Shown here piece by piece: positions 61,968-64,000 of a stretch of DNA of 64,000 nucleotides. Each line of letters starts with the position of its first letter. Position 1 is the first letter of the stretch. The notes beneath the pieces are model-generated. The model was not told the DNA's origin, did no database searches, and worked only from the letters and a program-made list of their open reading frames with translations. A program made the position numbers and the translations under genes. This DNA is from JACRBE01 sp964429005 (GTDB lineage Bacteria > Chlamydiota > Chlamydiia > Chlamydiales > JACRBE01): positions 1-64,000 of the forward strand of contig CAYSAJ010000002.1 in NCBI GenBank assembly GCA_964429005.1. Direction: 5' to 3'.

Positions 61968-64000
61968 CTATAATTGGGATAAATGCTTCGCCTTAGATTC
62001 TAGCGCCATGCATTTTTTTCTCAAATGAGAACCGCCATTTTCTGCACTATCGATATGAATTTTTACCCTTGCGTTCATCCATTCATCTTGGATAGACCCT
62101 TGAAGGAAAAGTTCAAAAGCTTGAATTGAATTTGTAAATCCGTAAATCACTGTGGAGGTGTTGGAGAAAATTTCTGGGAAATTGTGTGGGGATGGGAATA
62201 TTTTAACGGTCTGTTTGCCTTTAGTTAATGGGGTCACAAGAAGGTTTTTTACAACAGGGCGCTGTAATTGCTTAACTTGTTTGCCAACATGGCGGGGCAA
62301 GCCACTATATGTGGAAGAACTGATGACTTTGCCTCTATAAATTTCACTAAGCTTTTCTAGACCCCGTAAATTGGACGATTTGGTAATTGTGGCAGGGTAA
62401 ATCGAATATGTTTTTGCAAATGCGGGGAGCTTGCTATAAATGTTCTCCTGATTTTCTTTACTTGCAGAGTATAAGCTCGCTCCGTTGGTAAATAGGATGA
62501 CTGTGTTCACATCATTAGGGTAATTAGAGGCGATTCTATAAAGGTCTTCTAGGATGACATTGATATTTTTTGATGAGTAACGAAAAGATTGAGCTTGTTT
62601 AGTGAGAAAACGCTCAACTTTTTCGTCGGAATTTTCTTGATGATATCCGGGTTCTGCCTCCATTTTTTGGAAGGCCCCATCAAAAACATAAACGTTGAAG
62701 GCATCATCTGAATAGATGTAAGGGAGAGTCTGACGGATGGATGTTACGTAGCTTTCGTAAAGGTATTTGTCAGTCGTTTTGTTTTTATCGATAACAAAGT
62801 AGACATTTTGACGAATGGGGGTAAGTCTTTCTGCTGAAATAGGTTTTAGTTCTAATGCAAAATAATAGCCACTACCATCAGGTTTAGCCGCTATTTGAAT
62901 CTTTTTTATAAATTCTTCGGAGAAGTTATAGGTGCCAAGTTCCTCTAAAGAAGGAATTTGACTAAGTTCATAACAAAGGACACGATGCTTGTTATTCATC
63001 CAATGAGAGTTTTCTGTCGAAGCTGCATAATGAATAGAATTGGCAAGGAATATGGTTTTAGAAAACTGTTTATACGAGCTTTCCACCAAATCGTCATACG
63101 TTCCTTGAGTGTCTGTTTTACTTAAGTCTGATAGAAGAAGAGGAAATAACAAATCTGATAATGTGTAATCGGTATTTTCTGCGAATTCTACAGGAGAAAA
63201 AACCACGTTGATCTTTTCAAGAGATTGGACAGTAAAAGATGTTTCCAAAGGGGGATCGATCTGAGCTAACAAAATAAATTTTTGATTGTGTCTTGGTAAG
63301 TCAGACCCTGCAGTTGGCATGAGATCCTGATCTAAACAAAAAGGGGCCACTACAGTAGATAATTGAGGTGAAGCAACTTCAAAGCTGCATGAAGTAATTC
63401 CAAGCGTTGCTACGAATTCCTCAGCCGACTGTTCAACAGTAAAACCTTGAATATCTTTGGTGTCGTTGATACTCCCCTTCAAAAGATAAGCAAAACTGGG
63501 GGCAGTTCCAATAGTTTTGGGTAATGAACAGGTACTCAAATTTAATGAAAAAGCTAGATATTCTTCGATTTTAGTTTCTGTAGGAATGAAGGAATTATAG
63601 CTACTAATATAACGGTGGAATGTTACATACATCTCTTTCTGAAAATCTGCTAAAGGAACCTCATTTTTAACTGGTGTGGGCAAGCTTTTATTAGAAAAAA
63701 CTGAGACTGCCGAAAAACGAGGAGTAATTGAATCCAAACTATGAGAAGGGAAGTATCGAATGCTAGATTTTCTATTAAGTAAAATTGAAGTGGCTAGTTG
63801 CATAGTTTCTGTTTGCAATCCAATTCCCATGTGAAGTGGCGATGAATGGTCTGAAGGGAGAGAATGAAAAGAAAATACGATGAAAGGGGCCTCAGTAAGC
63901 TCTTTGCTAGCATTGATTGATAAATTTGACGAGTATAATGGTGTGTAGGAACACTTAATTGGAGAATTCGAAACAAGGTAGATTGAAGGAGAAGGGAGAG
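61968..64000 (-). CDS. VWA-like domain protein, 5' end beyond the window
   Basis: The first in-frame ATG seen is at 63830, but the same frame stays open without a stop to the right edge, and the extra codons have the same Ser/Thr-rich composition. The true start therefore probably lies outside and at least 677 residues are coded here. The central part (residues ~300-520 counting from 63830) resembles a von Willebrand A domain: NVYFVIDKNKTTDKY with a D-x-N-x-T variant of the metal-site motif, FNVYVFDG, TVILFTNGASLYS, and GLEKLSEIYRGKVI. The flanking regions are beta-rich. No transmembrane segment is seen in the available part. Function is unknown; VWA proteins often act in adhesion or protein assembly. 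Confidence 0.65.
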   Translation of the reverse strand, partial: LPSPSIYLVSNSPIKCSYTPLYSSNLSINASKELTEAPFIVFSFHSLPSDHSSPLHMGIGLQTETMQLATSILLNRKSSIRYFPSHSLDSITPRFSAVSVFSNKSLPTPVKNEVPLADFQKEMYVTFHRYISSYNSFIPTETKIEEYLAFSLNLSTCSLPKTIGTAPSFAYLLKGSINDTKDIQGFTVEQSAEEFVATLGITSCSFEVASPQLSTVVAPFCLDQDLMPTAGSDLPRHNQKFILLAQIDPPLETSFTVQSLEKINVVFSPVEFAENTDYTLSDLLFPLLLSDLSKTDTQGTYDDLVESSYKQFSKTIFLANSIHYAASTENSHWMNNKHRVLCYELSQIPSLEELGTYNFSEEFIKKIQIAAKPDGSGYYFALELKPISAERLTPIRQNVYFVIDKNKTTDKYLYESYVTSIRQTLPYIYSDDAFNVYVFDGAFQKMEAEPGYHQENSDEKVERFLTKQAQSFRYSSKNINVILEDLYRIASNYPNDVNTVILFTNGASLYSASKENQENIYSKLPAFAKTYSIYPATITKSSNLRGLEKLSEIYRGKVISSSTYSGLPRHVGKQVKQLQRPVVKNLLVTPLTKGKQTVKIFPSPHNFPEIFSNTSTVIYGFTNSIQAFELFLQGSIQDEWMNARVKIHIDSAENGGSHLRKKCMALESKAKHLSQL

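Overview
The window is a chromosomal segment of a member of the Chlamydiota, most likely an environmental (Parachlamydia/Simkania/Waddlia-like) chlamydia and not Chlamydia proper. The primary sigma factor reads like chlamydial sigma-66. thrS, a ParA/Soj ATPase and a pGP6-D-like gene lie together in the order I recall from C. trachomatis CT581-583. rpsT lies near rpoD, recC/recB near aspC and an MreC gene, and a gspD-E-F-G type II secretion set is present. The additions point to an environmental lineage: an AbiE toxin-antitoxin remnant, purB, a monooxygenase, a fucosyltransferase-like protein and several families of secreted or membrane proteins without known function. The species cannot be fixed from sequence alone.

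Layout. 1-1457: AbiE-type antitoxin whose partner toxin is broken by an in-frame stop, then tRNA-Pro. 1534-5780: ung, an Rsm22-like methyltransferase, three small genes of effector-like character (one with a RING/U-box-like finger), then dapA. 5773-12583: an island of five related genes on both strands, all carrying the same N-terminal hydrophobic module. 12664-17472: purB, gp6D-like, parA/soj and thrS on the minus strand. 17615-24008: a large chlamydial-type protein of unknown function, an outer-membrane barrel protein, a uridine kinase preceded by what looks like a signal peptide, and an LplT-type transporter with a degenerate acyltransferase tail. 24061-32049: recC-recB-recD packed end to end.

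32089-40744: rpsT, two genes sharing a second N-terminal module (one ends in a nine-proline run and a WH2-like motif), a small membrane protein, rpoD, a PEP-synthase/rifampicin-phosphotransferase-like enzyme and tRNA-Ala. rpoD is interrupted by ten Ns, but the flanks join in frame if the Ns are removed. 40874-47106: aspC, mreC, a CDP-glycerol-phosphotransferase-like gene with two small coupled genes, mutY and two membrane proteins. 47332-54680: the type II secretion cluster (membrane protein, secretin, ATPase, inner-membrane platform and two pseudopilins). 54670-64000: a secreted HAD-like protein, a small helical protein, a PheA/TfdB-type FAD monooxygenase, a long MORN-type repeat protein, a NodZ/FUT8-like glycosyltransferase, rsmD and a VWA-like protein running off the right edge.

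How it fits together. The housekeeping genes cover DNA repair (ung, mutY, recBCD), translation (thrS, rpsT, two tRNAs, rsmD, Rsm22-like), transcription (rpoD), cell envelope and division (dapA, mreC) and secretion (T2SS). Between these blocks sit accessory genes for membrane, surface or host-directed proteins. The most striking are two repeatedly used N-terminal membrane modules attached to different C-terminal parts, which look like targeting modules of secreted or inclusion-membrane proteins. That role is inference.
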